From Rhodanobacter panaciterrae (GTDB taxonomy: Bacteria; Pseudomonadota; Gammaproteobacteria; Xanthomonadales; Rhodanobacteraceae), in assembly GCF_014651895.1 (NCBI RefSeq), contig NZ_BMXT01000002.1:124001-188000 (forward strand): a stretch of DNA of 64,000 nt. Direction: 5' to 3'. The notes below the pieces were generated by a model, which had not been told where the DNA came from, did not search any database, and saw only the letters and a program-made list of their open reading frames with translations. Made by a program: the position numbers and the translations under genes. Shown piece by piece: positions 47,255 through 57,759 of this stretch (the stretch's first letter is position 1; each line of letters starts with the position of its first letter).

Positions 47255-48324
47255 GCGGCCACCTCCATGCAAGCGCGCGCGATGACCTGCGCCGCGTCGG
47301 GTTTCGCCAGCGTGCGCGCGGCCTCGGCCATCGCCAGCAAGCGACTGCGATCACCCAGCAACGACTCCAGTCGCTGCGCCAAAATCTGTATGTCCAGCTT
47401 GCTCTCCTGCATCAGTTCAGCGGCGCCGATCGCCACAAGCGCCTCGGCATTACGTGTCTGGTGGTCGTCCACCGCGTGCGGGAACGGCACCAGCACCGCG
47501 CCGAGTCCGGCCGCGGTCAGTTCGGCCAGGGTCAATGCACCGGCACGGCAGACAGCCAGATCGGCCCATTCGTAGCTGCCAGCCATGTCGTCGATGAAGG
47601 CCACCACCTGCGCCTCGACGCCGGCCTTTGCATACGCTGCTCGCGCCTCGTCGAGGCCGCGCGTGCCGCACTGATGCACCACCTCGGGACGCTGCGCCGG
47701 GGTCAGCTGAGCCAGCGCCTGCGGCACCGCGAGGTTCAAGGCGCGCGCACCGAGGCTGCCGCCGAGTACCAGCAGGCGCGGCCTGCCGCTGCGGCCTGCC
47801 ATGCGCTGTGCGGGCGGCGGCAACGCCGCGATCGCATCGCGCACCGGATTGCCAACCCACTCGGCCTGCGGCAATGCATCGGCGAAACCGGCCAGCACGC
47901 GCTTCGCCAGTCCGGCCAGCTTGCGGTTGGTGAAGCCGGCGACGCGATTCTGTTCGTGCACCAGCAGCGGCCGCCGCAGCAGCCACGCAGCAAGACCACC
48001 GGGACCTGCAACGTACCCACCCATCGACAGCACACTGCGCGGCTTCACCTGGCGCAGCACGGCCAGCGAGGCGAACAGCGCGCGCAGCAGCATCAGCGGC
48101 GCCAGCAGCCGGGTCTTGATGCCCTTGCCGCGCAAGCCACCGACCGCCACCGTGTGCAGCTCGATCCGCTGTGCCGGTACCACCTTCGTTTCCATCCCGC
48201 CGACCGCGCCCAGCCACACTACCGGCACGCCCTGCGCACGCAGGCACTCGGCCACGGCCAGGCCGGGGAAGATATGGCCACCGGTACCACCGGCCATGAT
48301 CAGCACGGGTGCCTGCGTCTTCAT
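47251..48324 (-). CDS. murG: UDP-GlcNAc:lipid I GlcNAc transferase MurG
   Basis: 357-residue GT-B glycosyltransferase. VLIMAGGTGGHIFPGLAVA at the N-terminus, LLVLGGSLGARALN opening the C-domain, VVHQCGTRGLDEARAAY, and CRAGALTLAELTAAG with the donor-binding residues. It makes lipid II at the inner membrane. Overlaps ftsW by four bases. Confidence 0.98.
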   Translation of the reverse strand: MKTQAPVLIMAGGTGGHIFPGLAVAECLRAQGVPVVWLGAVGGMETKVVPAQRIELHTVAVGGLRGKGIKTRLLAPLMLLRALFASLAVLRQVKPRSVLSMGGYVAGPGGLAAWLLRRPLLVHEQNRVAGFTNRKLAGLAKRVLAGFADALPQAEWVGNPVRDAIAALPPPAQRMAGRSGRPRLLVLGGSLGARALNLAVPQALAQLTPAQRPEVVHQCGTRGLDEARAAYAKAGVEAQVVAFIDDMAGSYEWADLAVCRAGALTLAELTAAGLGAVLVPFPHAVDDHQTRNAEALVAIGAAELMQESKLDIQILAQRLESLLGDRSRLLAMAEAARTLAKPDAAQVIARACMEVAA

Positions 48325-49556
48325 GCGGCCACCGCTTCGCGCGGCTTCACCGCGACGTTGGCATCGGCCACCGCGGCGGCCGGTATGCGCGAGGTCATCT
48401 GCCGTGCGTCGAGCGCGCGATTGATCTCGAACGTGGCGCGCAGCAGCACGCCGGCCATCGCGCAGGTCAGCACCATCGACGAGCCGCCATAGCTGATCAG
48501 CGGCAAGGTCAGGCCCTTGGTCGGCAGTGCGCCGAGGTTCACACCGACCGACACGATCGCCTGCATCGCCAACATCAGCGAGATACCGAAGGCGACGTAG
48601 CCAGCAAAGCGCTGACCCACTTCGATGCCCTTCAAGCCCAGATACAGGCCCCGCCCGACGACCAGCGCGAACAGGCCAACCACCAGGATCACCCCGGCCA
48701 GACCAAGTTCCTCGCCAATCACCGCAAAGATAAAGTCGGTATGCGCTTCCGGCAGGTAAGACAATTTCAGCACGCTGGAGCCCAGACCCACGCCGGTCCA
48801 CTCGCCGCGACCGATCGCCATCAATGACTGAGTCAGCTGGAAGCCGTCGTTGAACGGGTCCTTCCACGGATCCATGAACGTGGTCAGCCGCTTCATGCGG
48901 TAGCTCTCGCCGGTCGCCGCGATATACAGCAGCGGCATCAGCGGCAGACCCATCAGGAACAGGAAGATCGGTCGCGCACCGCCAAGCCAGACCATCGCGA
49001 TGGTCACCGCGATCACCAGCGTGGCCGAGCCGAAGTCCGGCTGCGCCAGCAGCATCAGCACGATCACGCCGGCCACCATCACAGGCTTGAACAGGCCAAG
49101 GAAGCGCGTCTCCACACTCTCGCGATGACGCACCAGGTAGCTGGCGATGTACACCACCAGAATCAACTTCACCGCCTCGACCGGCTGGAACGTGGTCACC
49201 AGCAGGTTCAGCCAGCGGCGCGCGCCGTTGAGGCGCATGCCCAGATGCGGCACGAACACCGCCAGCAGCAGCACGAACGCCAACAGCATCAGATGGAACG
49301 CGTACTTCTCGAACAGCTTCAATTCGGTACGCATCGCCATGGCAGCCGCCAGCGCGCCGAGACTGAGAAAGATCAGGTGCTTGCGCAGAAAATAGAACGC
49401 ACCCATGTGCTGGCTGTCGGCCACCGCGATCGAGCTGGAGGTCACCATCACCACGCCGACGCTGACCAGCCCGATCAGCCCGACCAGCAACCACAGGTCG
49501 AAGCTGCCGCGCGGACCCTGCCGGCGTTTGGCCTGAGTGCTGTCGAAACCGAACAT
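48321..49556 (-). CDS. ftsW: Septal peptidoglycan glycosyltransferase FtsW
   Basis: 411 residues with about ten membrane helices of the SEDS family. LNGARRWLNLLVTTFQPVE, LAQPDFGSATLVIAVTIAMV, SYRMKRLTTFMDPW, FQLTQSLMAIGRGEWTGVGL and LPLISYGGSSMVLTCAM, including the catalytic-region Asp (QPDFG). It works with FtsI to polymerise septal peptidoglycan. ATG 49556 overlaps the mraY stop as TGATG. Confidence 0.98.
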   Translation of the reverse strand: MFGFDSTQAKRRQGPRGSFDLWLLVGLIGLVSVGVVMVTSSSIAVADSQHMGAFYFLRKHLIFLSLGALAAAMAMRTELKLFEKYAFHLMLLAFVLLLAVFVPHLGMRLNGARRWLNLLVTTFQPVEAVKLILVVYIASYLVRHRESVETRFLGLFKPVMVAGVIVLMLLAQPDFGSATLVIAVTIAMVWLGGARPIFLFLMGLPLMPLLYIAATGESYRMKRLTTFMDPWKDPFNDGFQLTQSLMAIGRGEWTGVGLGSSVLKLSYLPEAHTDFIFAVIGEELGLAGVILVVGLFALVVGRGLYLGLKGIEVGQRFAGYVAFGISLMLAMQAIVSVGVNLGALPTKGLTLPLISYGGSSMVLTCAMAGVLLRATFEINRALDARQMTSRIPAAAVADANVAVKPREAVAA

Positions 49557-50659
49557 CAGCGCACCTTCAACGTGGCAAGACCGACCAGCACCAGCACCAC
49601 GCTGATGATCCAGAAGCGCACGATCACCCGTGGCTCCGGCCAGCCCTTCAACTCGAAGTGGTGATGGATCGGCGCCATCCGGAACACGCGCTTGCCGGTG
49701 AGCTTGAAACTGGCGACCTGGATCATCACCGAGGCGGTTTCCATCACGAACACGCCACCCATCACCAGCAGCACGATTTCCTGACGCACGATCACCGCAA
49801 CGCAGCCGAGCGCAGCACCCATCGCCAGTGCGCCGACATCGCCCATGAACACCTGTGCCGGATACGTGTTGAACCACAGGAAGCCGAGCCCCGCGCCAGC
49901 CAGTGCGCCGGTGAAAATGGCCAGCTCGCCGGCACCGGGAATCGAGGGGATACCGAGGTATTCGGAGAACACCTTGTTGCCAGCCAGGTACGCGAAGATG
50001 CCCAGCGCACCGGAGACCAGCACGGTCGGCATGATCGCCAAACCATCCAGTCCGTCGGTGAGGTTCACCGCGTTGGAGAAGCCAACAATCATGAAATAGG
50101 TCACCACCACGAAGAACAGCCCCAGCGGCAGCACCACCTGCTTGAACAGCGGCAAGTACAGCGCGGTCTCGGCCACCGGCAGGCCTGCAACACCTACATG
50201 CGGCGCGCTGTAGTACAGGAACAGCGCCGCACCGAGACCGAACACCGACTGCCAGAAATACTTCCAGCGGCTGGCCAGCCCGCGGCTGTCCTTCAGCACC
50301 AGCTTGCGGTAGTCGTCGTAGAAACCGATCGCACCGTAGGTCAGCATCACGGCCAGCACCACCCACACGTAGCGGTTGCGCAGGTCGGCCCACAGCAAGG
50401 TGGCGACGGTGACCGAGAGCAGGATCATCACGCCGCCCATGGTCGGCGTGCCGGCCTTGACCAGATGCGTCTGCGGGCCGTCGCTGCGCACCACCTGGCC
50501 AGCCTTCAGCGCAGCCAGCCGATTGATCAGCCACGGTCCGCACAGCAGCGACATCGCCAGCGCGGTGAGCGCAGCCATGATCGTGCGAAAGGTGATGTAC
50601 TGAAACAGATGCAGCGCGGTGAAATGCCGTGCCATCCAGTCAGCGAGTTCAAGCAGCAT
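49556..50659 (-). CDS. mraY: Phospho-MurNAc-pentapeptide transferase MraY
   Basis: 367 residues with ten membrane helices. [30 protein letters not shown] (DDD-type loop), [16 protein letters not shown] and [15 protein letters not shown]. It makes lipid I on undecaprenyl phosphate. ATG 50659 overlaps the murF end by about ten bases. Confidence 0.98.
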   Translation of the reverse strand: MLLELADWMARHFTALHLFQYITFRTIMAALTALAMSLLCGPWLINRLAALKAGQVVRSDGPQTHLVKAGTPTMGGVMILLSVTVATLLWADLRNRYVWVVLAVMLTYGAIGFYDDYRKLVLKDSRGLASRWKYFWQSVFGLGAALFLYYSAPHVGVAGLPVAETALYLPLFKQVVLPLGLFFVVVTYFMIVGFSNAVNLTDGLDGLAIMPTVLVSGALGIFAYLAGNKVFSEYLGIPSIPGAGELAIFTGALAGAGLGFLWFNTYPAQVFMGDVGALAMGAALGCVAVIVRQEIVLLVMGGVFVMETASVMIQVASFKLTGKRVFRMAPIHHHFELKGWPEPRVIVRFWIISVVLVLVGLATLKVR

Positions 50660-52016
50660 CGGAGGCGCCCTCCTTTTGCTCGGGGTTTCGCAATGCGGCA
50701 ACCACCTGTTCCATACCCGCCGAGTGCGAGCCCTTGACCAGACATGTCACGCTGCTGTGCAGACGCGACTGCAACGCAGCGACCAGTACTGCCTTGTCAT
50801 CGAAATGTTCGCCTTGCGCCTCGAATGCCTCGACTGCTGCAGCGCTCAACGGGCCAACTGCAAACAACCGCTCGATGCCGCGCTTGCGGGCGCATTCACC
50901 CACCTGCGCATGCAACGCACGTGCATCCGCACCCAGTTCCGCCATGTCGCCCAGCACCAGCCAGCGCTCGCCTTGTGCCAACGCCAGCGTGTCGATCGCC
51001 GCCGCCATGGAGCTGGGATTGGCGTTGTAGCTGTCGTCGATCAACGTCCAGCCACCAGACATGGCCTCACGCTTGAGCCGACCTGCGACGGCACTCGCCT
51101 GCTCCAGTCCGGTGACGATCGTCGCCAGCGGCACGTCCAGCGCCAGCGCGATCGATGCGGCGGCCAGCGCGTTGGCCACGTTGTGTCGCCCCGATAGTGG
51201 CAACGCCACCTCGGTGTCACCCACCGGCGTGCTCAGCACGAAGCGCGATCCGTCCACGCGCTGCTCGATGATGTCGGCACCCACATCCGCCTTGTGGTCG
51301 AGACCGAAGCGCAGCACCCGGCGCGTGCCGGCCAGGCCACTGAAGAAACTGGCGAACGCGTCGTCCGCATTGATGATCGCCACGCCGTCGGCCGGCAGCG
51401 CCTGGTACAGCGCGCCCTTGGTCTCGGCGACGCCTTCCACGCTGCCCATCCGCTCAAGATGCGCCGGCGCGATGATGTTGACGAGGCCGATATCGGGCCG
51501 CGCGATGGCAGCGAGATACGCGATGTCGCCCGGCTTGCCGGCACCCATTTCCAGCACCGCGTATTCGGCGTCGACCGGCATCGCCAGCAAGGTCAGCGGC
51601 AGGCCGATCTCGTTGTTGTAGCTGCCGGCATTCACATGGGTGCGGCCATGCAGCGAGAGGATCGCCGCAGTCAGCGTCTTCACCGTAGTCTTGCCGTTTG
51701 AGCCGGTGATGCCGATCACCCGCGCGCTGCGCTGCGCACGCACTGCGCTGGCCAAGTCACCCAGCGCCAGCTCCACGTTGTCTACCAGCACCTGCGGCAG
51801 CTCGCTGTCGACTTTGCGTTCCACCAACGCTGCCGCTGCACCGCGCGCGGCTGCCTGGGCAAGATAGTCGTGGCCGTCCACGTGCTCGCCCTTGAACGCC
51901 GCAAACAGATCGCCCGATGCGAGCTTGCGGGTATCGATGGCGACACCGGTTACTTCGACATCGGCGCCGAACAGCTGCCCGCGGGTCCACACCGCGATGG
52001 CGCTCAGCGACATCAT
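50649..52016 (-). CDS. murF: UDP-MurNAc-tripeptide--D-Ala-D-Ala ligase MurF
   Basis: 455 residues. N-terminal [23 protein letters not shown] loop [25 protein letters not shown], and the C-terminal [16 protein letters not shown]. It joins the Ddl product to the stem peptide. ATG 52016 overlaps the murE stop (ATGATG). Confidence 0.98.
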   Translation of the reverse strand: MMSLSAIAVWTRGQLFGADVEVTGVAIDTRKLASGDLFAAFKGEHVDGHDYLAQAAARGAAAALVERKVDSELPQVLVDNVELALGDLASAVRAQRSARVIGITGSNGKTTVKTLTAAILSLHGRTHVNAGSYNNEIGLPLTLLAMPVDAEYAVLEMGAGKPGDIAYLAAIARPDIGLVNIIAPAHLERMGSVEGVAETKGALYQALPADGVAIINADDAFASFFSGLAGTRRVLRFGLDHKADVGADIIEQRVDGSRFVLSTPVGDTEVALPLSGRHNVANALAAASIALALDVPLATIVTGLEQASAVAGRLKREAMSGGWTLIDDSYNANPSSMAAAIDTLALAQGERWLVLGDMAELGADARALHAQVGECARKRGIERLFAVGPLSAAAVEAFEAQGEHFDDKAVLVAALQSRLHSSVTCLVKGSHSAGMEQVVAALRNPEQKEGASDAA

Positions 52017-53521
52017 GCGCGCGGCTCCCGGCTGATCCGTTCCAGCGCGGCATGTGCCACCGCCAGATCGTCGAACGGGCGCTTGCCGGCCGCGCCATCC
52101 TGATAGGTTTCATGACCCTTGCCGGCGATCAGCACCACATCGCCGGAGTGCGCCAGTTGCAGCGCCTGACCGATTGCCGACGCGCGATCGCGCTCGACCG
52201 TCATCGCACGTGCTGCCGCCATGCCGGCGACGATCTGCGCCACGATCGCGTCGCCGTCTTCGCCGCGCGGATTGTCGTCGGTGACGATCGCGACATCCGC
52301 CAGCCGCGCGGCGATTTCACCCATCAACGGACGCTTGCCGGCGTCGCGTTCGCCACCGCAGCCGAACACGCAGATCAATTTGCCGGCGCAATGTGCACGC
52401 ACGGCATTCAATGCCTGCTCCAGCGCGTCCGGCGTGTGTGCGTAATCGACCACGACCAGCGGCAGGCCATGCAGGCCGCCGAGCCGGCTCATGCGGCCGT
52501 TGACCGGCTGCAGCTGTTCGACCGCAGCCACGATGCGCGAAAACGATTCGCCCAGCGCGCCAAGGCAACCCACCACCGCGAGCAGGTTCGCCACATTGAA
52601 GCGACCAAGCAGATGACTATTGATCGTGAGCACACCCCACGGCGTGCGCAGCTGGAACGCCAGCCCTTCGGCCGAGGTGGCGATGGCGCTGGCGGCAATC
52701 TCCGCGTCGCTGTCGTCGGCCATGCTGAAGCGCAACGGCTGCACGCCGGCGGGCAACTGCGTCGCCAGCTCGCGGCCGAACGCATCGTCGATATTGATCA
52801 CCGCGCTCTGCAGTCCCGGCCACGCGAACAGCTTCGCCTTGGCTGCGCCATAGGCTTCCATGCTGCCGTGATAATCCAGGTGATCGCGGGTGAGATTGGT
52901 GAACGCGGCCACTTCGAAATCCACCGCGCCCACGCGGCCCTGTTCCAGCGCGTGCGACGACACTTCCATCGCCACATGACTGACTTCGGTATCGCGAAAA
53001 TCCGCGAGCAACGCCTGCACACTGATTGCATCGGGTGTGGTGCGCTCGCCTTCGCGCAACTGGCCATGCACGCCGGCACCGAGCGTGCCGATCGAGGCCG
53101 CGCGATGACCGAGCAGGGTCAGTGCCTGTGCCAGCAATTGCACGCACGAGGTCTTGCCGTTGGTGCCGGTGACGCCGACCATCCGCATCGATTCGCTGGG
53201 ACGCTCGTAGAAGCGCGCGGCGATCTCGCCGACCTGCGTGTGTAGGTTCTCGATCCACAGCAGCGGCACGTCCAGTGGCGTCACGCCGTCGATCGCAGGC
53301 GCTTCAGCCAGTACGACCTGCGCGCCACGCTGCACCGCGCTGGCAGCGAATTCGATGCCGTGACCCTGGGTGCCGCGCAATGCGAAAAATGCATCGCCGC
53401 GCTGCGCACGGCGCGAGTCGAGCGTGAGCCCGGACAGCACGATGCGGCCGGCACCCGGCGCGGCGGCAACCTGCGCGTCGGCAATCCCCAGCAGCAGCTG
53501 ATCGAGATGGCCGGTACTCAT
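52013..53521 (-). CDS. murE: UDP-MurNAc-L-Ala-D-Glu--meso-DAP ligase MurE
   Basis: 502 residues. SGLTLDSRRAQRGDAFFALR, ATP loop GVTGTNGKTSCVQL, NLTRDHLDYHGSMEAYGAAK, and the C-terminal DNPRGEDGDAIVAQI, which carries the DNPR motif of DAP-adding enzymes. It adds meso-diaminopimelate. Overlaps ftsI by four bases (ATGA). Confidence 0.98.
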   Translation of the reverse strand: MSTGHLDQLLLGIADAQVAAAPGAGRIVLSGLTLDSRRAQRGDAFFALRGTQGHGIEFAASAVQRGAQVVLAEAPAIDGVTPLDVPLLWIENLHTQVGEIAARFYERPSESMRMVGVTGTNGKTSCVQLLAQALTLLGHRAASIGTLGAGVHGQLREGERTTPDAISVQALLADFRDTEVSHVAMEVSSHALEQGRVGAVDFEVAAFTNLTRDHLDYHGSMEAYGAAKAKLFAWPGLQSAVINIDDAFGRELATQLPAGVQPLRFSMADDSDAEIAASAIATSAEGLAFQLRTPWGVLTINSHLLGRFNVANLLAVVGCLGALGESFSRIVAAVEQLQPVNGRMSRLGGLHGLPLVVVDYAHTPDALEQALNAVRAHCAGKLICVFGCGGERDAGKRPLMGEIAARLADVAIVTDDNPRGEDGDAIVAQIVAGMAAARAMTVERDRASAIGQALQLAHSGDVVLIAGKGHETYQDGAAGKRPFDDLAVAHAALERISREPRA

Positions 53522-55332
53522 GGCGCACCTCCATCGATCGGCGCGTCGTCGATCGGCGTATCCACCGGCGCCTTGTTGCCCACCAGCCCGTCGGGACTCT
53601 GCAGTGGACCACCGACATACCAGCGACCGATGTTGTCCGGCGGCACGTCGAGCAGGCGCAACGCGCCATCCATCACCTTGGAGAACACCGGCCCGGACAC
53701 CGTGCCGCCGTAATAGCTGCCCTTCTTCGGATCATCGACCACGACCACACCAACCAGGCGTGGATTCGATGCAGGCACGATGCCGGCGAACGCCGCCGTG
53801 TAGTTGTTCTTGGCATAGCTGCCACCGGCGGCCTTGTGCGCGGTGCCGGTCTTGCCGGCCACGCTGTAGTTCGCAATGCGCGCCGTCGTGCCGGTGCTGC
53901 CAGGGCCGGTCACCGTCTCCATCATCCGGATCAGCTGGATCGACACATCTGGCGAGACGATCTGCTTCGCCGTGTTGTCGTTGCCCTTGATGAAGGTGGG
54001 GGTATGCATCACGCCACCATCCGCGATCGTGGCGTAAGCATTGGCCAGCTGCAGCACAGTCACGTTGAGACCATAGCCGTAACCGAGAATGGCTTTTTCC
54101 AGTGGACGCCAGTCGCGCCCGATCCGCAGGTGACCGGAGGCTTCACCCGGGAATCCACTCTGGGTGCTGTCGCCCAGACCGAATGCGCGATAGGTGTCGT
54201 ACATCAGGCCGGTGTCGAGCTGCATCGCGATATGCGCGGCACCCACGTTGCTCGACTTGGTGATGACGCCCGTCGGTGTCAGCAAGCCGTAATTATGCGT
54301 GTCATGGATATCGTGCCCCTGGAAATACCAGTGGCCACCGGTGGTGTCGATGATCGGACTGGTCGGTGTGAACTTGCCGCTGGATAGCGCCGCGGCCATA
54401 AGAATGGGCTTCACGGTGGAACCCGGCTCAAGCACGTCGGTCATCGCCCGGTTGCGCCGTTGGCCCGGCTGGCTGCCGCTGAGTGCATTCGGGTTGTAGG
54501 TCGGCAGGTTGACCATGGCCAGCACTTCGCCGGTCTTCACGTCGAGTACCACCATCGAACCGGAATCGGCCTGCGATTTCTCCAGCGTGCTTTTCAGTTC
54601 GTTGTAGGCGAGAAACTGGATACGGCGATCGATGCTGAGCGTGAGGTCCTGCCCCGGCTTCGGCGCACGGATCTGTTCGACGTTCTCCACCACATGACCC
54701 ATGCGGTCGCGAATGACCCGCTTGGCACCCGGCTTGCCGGACAGCCAGTCGTCGTAGGCCAGCTCCAGACCTTCCTGACCGTGGTCGTCGATGTTGGTGA
54801 AGCCGAGCACGTGCGAGGTCACTTCGCCGGACGGGTAGTAGCGCTTGAACTCGCGCTGGCCGTTGATGCCGGGGATGCTCAAGTCCAGCACGGCCTGCGC
54901 TGCCTCTGGCGACATCTGCCGACGCAGATAGACAAATTCCTTGTCGGAACGCTGCGCCAGCTGCTCCTTCAATTCACCCGCATCCACACCCAGCGCCCGC
55001 GCCAACTGCGGAATGCGATCCTCGTTGTCGAGGACTTCCGAGGGATTCGCCCAGATCGACATCACCGGTGTCGACACCGCCAACGGCTCGCCGTTGCGGT
55101 CGAAGATGGTGCCGCGCGACACCGGGATCGGCATTACACGCAGAAAGCGCGCGTCGCCCTGGCTCTGATAGAACTGCTTGCGCACGACCTGCAGGTCGAA
55201 CGCACGCGCCACCAGCCCGAGCGAGGCCAACCCGAGCAGGCCGACCACCACCACCATCCGCTTGCGCGAACTGGGACCGGCACTGCGGCGGCGACCGTGC
55301 TGGGGAGGCGTGCTGTGCTTGTGCCAGGCCAT
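53518..55332 (-). CDS. ftsI: Septal transpeptidase FtsI (PBP3)
   Basis: 604 residues: a membrane helix near residues 25-45 (MVVVVGLLGLASLGLVARAF), the pedestal domain (RGTIFDRNGEPLAVSTPV), and the penicillin-binding domain with active-site S-x-x-K in EPGSTVKPILMAA, SSN (TKSSNVGAAHIA) and KTG in VAGKTGTAHKAAGGSY. It cross-links septal peptidoglycan and is a beta-lactam target. Start overlaps the ftsL stop as TGATG. Confidence 0.98.
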   Translation of the reverse strand: MAWHKHSTPPQHGRRRSAGPSSRKRMVVVVGLLGLASLGLVARAFDLQVVRKQFYQSQGDARFLRVMPIPVSRGTIFDRNGEPLAVSTPVMSIWANPSEVLDNEDRIPQLARALGVDAGELKEQLAQRSDKEFVYLRRQMSPEAAQAVLDLSIPGINGQREFKRYYPSGEVTSHVLGFTNIDDHGQEGLELAYDDWLSGKPGAKRVIRDRMGHVVENVEQIRAPKPGQDLTLSIDRRIQFLAYNELKSTLEKSQADSGSMVVLDVKTGEVLAMVNLPTYNPNALSGSQPGQRRNRAMTDVLEPGSTVKPILMAAALSSGKFTPTSPIIDTTGGHWYFQGHDIHDTHNYGLLTPTGVITKSSNVGAAHIAMQLDTGLMYDTYRAFGLGDSTQSGFPGEASGHLRIGRDWRPLEKAILGYGYGLNVTVLQLANAYATIADGGVMHTPTFIKGNDNTAKQIVSPDVSIQLIRMMETVTGPGSTGTTARIANYSVAGKTGTAHKAAGGSYAKNNYTAAFAGIVPASNPRLVGVVVVDDPKKGSYYGGTVSGPVFSKVMDGALRLLDVPPDNIGRWYVGGPLQSPDGLVGNKAPVDTPIDDAPIDGGAP

Positions 55333-55601
55333 CAGTGCAGCAACCTGATGTCTTGCGGGCGCGGATCGATCATGCCCAGTTTTTGCCGGGCCTCGTCATC
55401 GATGCGTCGCGGCTCGGCATAGGTCGCCTGCTCCAGTTCGAGCCTGCCGTATTCGATGTTCAAGTCGTCGCGCTGGTTCTGCAACGCGGTCAGGTTGACG
55501 AACAGCACGCGGCTCTCGTGGCGCGTCCATACCACGCCGATCGCGCTGGCCAGCACGGCCGCGAGCAGGATCAGCATGAACAGGGCGCCGATGGCCTTCA
55601 T
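55332..55601 (-). CDS. ftsL: Cell division protein FtsL
   Basis: 89 residues: one membrane helix ([20 protein letters not shown]) followed by a short leucine-zipper-like periplasmic coiled coil ([20 protein letters not shown]) and the usual ending [14 protein letters not shown]. It forms the FtsQLB complex that activates FtsWI. Overlaps rsmH by four bases. Confidence 0.95.
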   Translation of the reverse strand: MKAIGALFMLILLAAVLASAIGVVWTRHESRVLFVNLTALQNQRDDLNIEYGRLELEQATYAEPRRIDDEARQKLGMIDPRPQDIRLLH

Positions 55602-56554
55602 GCGCGGCCCTCGTGCAACGGCGTCTGCTCAAGCAGTTTCTCCGCCACGCGCAGCACGGCCGAGCGTGAGCGCGGATTGGTCGCCGTCTCAGCATCAGAC
55701 GGAAACTGCGCTTTGCCGACCGCGACCAGACGCGCCGGCGCAGCCTGCACCGGCGGTCCCCGGCGGCTGTTATTCACGCGACCGGAGTGATCGCGGATGA
55801 ACAGCTTCACCGCCCGATCTTCCAGCGAGTGAAAACTGATCACCGACAGCCGACCACCCGGCTTGAGCCGCTCCACCGCAGCATTCAGACCCTGCTGCAA
55901 GGCATCCAGCTCGCCGTTCACGCGGATGCGCAACGCCTGAAAACTGCGCGTGGCCGGATGCTTGCCCGGCTCGCGACGACCGACCACGCGCTCGATCAGC
56001 GCGGCCAACTGGCCGGTACGGGTGAATGGCGTAGTCTCACGATCGGCAACGATCGCGCGGGCGATACGCCGGCCGTGGCGCTCTTCGCCGAAACTCCACA
56101 GCACTTCGGTGATCTCGCGCTCACTGGCATGCGCCAGGAAATCGGCGGCGCTTTCGCCCTGGGTGGTGTCCATGCGCATGTCCAGCGGCGCATCGGCCAT
56201 GAAGCTGAAGCCGCGCGCGGCTTCGTCCAGCTGCGGCGAGGACACGCCCAGATCGAGCAACACGCCGTCGAGGCCGGCGGCGGTTTCGTCCCACTCGGCC
56301 AGGCTGGAAAAATTGGCATGCCGGATCGACACGCGCGGGTCATCGGCAAATTCGGCTTGCGCCGTGGCGATCGCCGTGGGATCGCGATCCATCAACAGCA
56401 GCCGACCAGCGGGGCCGAGGCGCGACAGTACGGCGCGAGCGTGACCGCCGCGACCAAACGTTCCATCGAGATAGCGCCCGTCAGACTGCACGGACAAACC
56501 CTCCACCGCTTCACCCAGCATCACCGGGATGTGCCGCAACTGCTGCTCGGCCAT
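55598..56554 (-). CDS. rsmH: 16S rRNA (cytosine-1402-N4) methyltransferase RsmH
   Basis: 318 residues. [16 protein letters not shown] at the N-terminus, SAM site [42 protein letters not shown] split by the usual spacing, and [17 protein letters not shown]. It methylates C1402 in the ribosomal decoding centre. Second gene of the dcw cluster. Confidence 0.97.
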   Translation of the reverse strand: MAEQQLRHIPVMLGEAVEGLSVQSDGRYLDGTFGRGGHARAVLSRLGPAGRLLLMDRDPTAIATAQAEFADDPRVSIRHANFSSLAEWDETAAGLDGVLLDLGVSSPQLDEAARGFSFMADAPLDMRMDTTQGESAADFLAHASEREITEVLWSFGEERHGRRIARAIVADRETTPFTRTGQLAALIERVVGRREPGKHPATRSFQALRIRVNGELDALQQGLNAAVERLKPGGRLSVISFHSLEDRAVKLFIRDHSGRVNNSRRGPPVQAAPARLVAVGKAQFPSDAETATNPRSRSAVLRVAEKLLEQTPLHEGRA

Positions 56555-56596
56555 GCCGCACTCCCGCTCCCGTCCCGCGTCTGTCGCTGCGCCCGT

Positions 56597-57043
56597 TTAC
56601 AGGCGCAGTACGGCCATTTCGTCAGTGATCTCGTCTTCGCCGATGCTCTGGCGGATCTTGGCCAGATGGGCCTGTTCGCTCCACAGCTCGAACTTGTTGC
56701 CCATGCCCAGCAGCACCGCCTTCTTCTCGATACCCGCAGCGGCACGCTGACTGGCTGGCAGCAGCACCCGCGCCGCGCCATCCGGCTCGACCACGGCAGC
56801 GGCACCGACCAGCTTCATCTGCAGATCGCGATGGGCGGCCTTGACCTTGGGCAGCGCATTCACCTGATCGCGCACCTGTTCCCACTCGGCATACGGGAAC
56901 AGCCAGAGGCAGCCCGACTCGAACGGGTTGTAGGTGATCACCAGACGATTGGCGCATTCGCCCGCCACCAACTCGCGATACGCGGTCGGAATGGCCAGGC
57001 GGCCCTTGTCGTCTACGGTGATGGCGGTTTCGCCCTGGAACAC
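56597..57043 (-). CDS. mraZ: Transcriptional regulator MraZ
   Basis: 148 residues with two SpoVT/AbrB-like repeats, each containing a DxGR-type core: [14 protein letters not shown] and [13 protein letters not shown]; in the second the Arg follows AA. First gene of the dcw cluster and its autoregulator; in other bacteria it binds repeats upstream of its own gene. The start is GTG 57043 (family start MFQGE). Four 10-bp spaced GTGGG-like boxes lie upstream. Confidence 0.95.
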   Translation of the reverse strand: MFQGETAITVDDKGRLAIPTAYRELVAGECANRLVITYNPFESGCLWLFPYAEWEQVRDQVNALPKVKAAHRDLQMKLVGAAAVVEPDGAARVLLPASQRAAAGIEKKAVLLGMGNKFELWSEQAHLAKIRQSIGEDEITDEMAVLRL

Positions 57044-57054
57044 GATCGCTAGAC

Positions 57055-57089
57055 TCCACTAAAACCCACGATTTCACACTGGAACCCAC
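57055..57089 (-). promoter_or_regulatory. MraZ operator: four GTGGG-type boxes
   Basis: Reading the minus strand: GTGGG (57089-57085), GTGTG (57079-57075), GTGGG (57069-57065) and GTGGA (57059-57055), each exactly ten bases from the next. This matches the known MraZ operator of TGGG-type repeats with 5-bp spacers. The first box overlaps the -10 element. Confidence 0.85.
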
Positions 57090-57116
57090 GATAGTCTCGC
57101 CCTGTGAGACTGTCAA
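57088..57116 (-). promoter_or_regulatory. dcw (mraZ) promoter
   Basis: Consensus -35 TTGACA (57116-57111), a 17-bp spacer, and -10 TATCGT (57093-57088). The spacer also contains a dyad agtctc...gagact (57093-57111). The operator boxes overlap and follow the -10, fitting autorepression. Confidence 0.75.
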
Positions 57117-57317
57117 GGGAATTTCGCTTGTGAATCAAGGAGAAAGGCGAAGTTGTGGCGGTAATTCCAGCGTTTTCTCACGAACCTTTGCAAGGTGTTT
57201 GAAAGCAAGGGATTTTTTGATTTTTAATCAATGCCACCACAGCGTCTGGCGAGGACAATTCGGGGTTGCCGACCGCATCGCGATGAACCAGCGTTCATCC
57301 GAACGCACTCCCACACA

Positions 57318-57354
57318 TCACCACCGGCGTGGCTGCTTGCCGCGCCGGTGGTGA
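57318..57354. terminator. Hairpin downstream of rnpB
   Basis: 12-bp perfect stem tcaccaccggcg/cgccggtggtga with a 13-base loop, just past the rnpB 3' end. There is no U-run on the minus strand, so termination there is unproven. Confidence 0.45.
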
Positions 57355-57365
57355 ACTCATGAAAG

Positions 57366-57737
<372 letters not shown>

Positions 57738-57759
57738 CAATTGTACTCCACGCGAGGTC

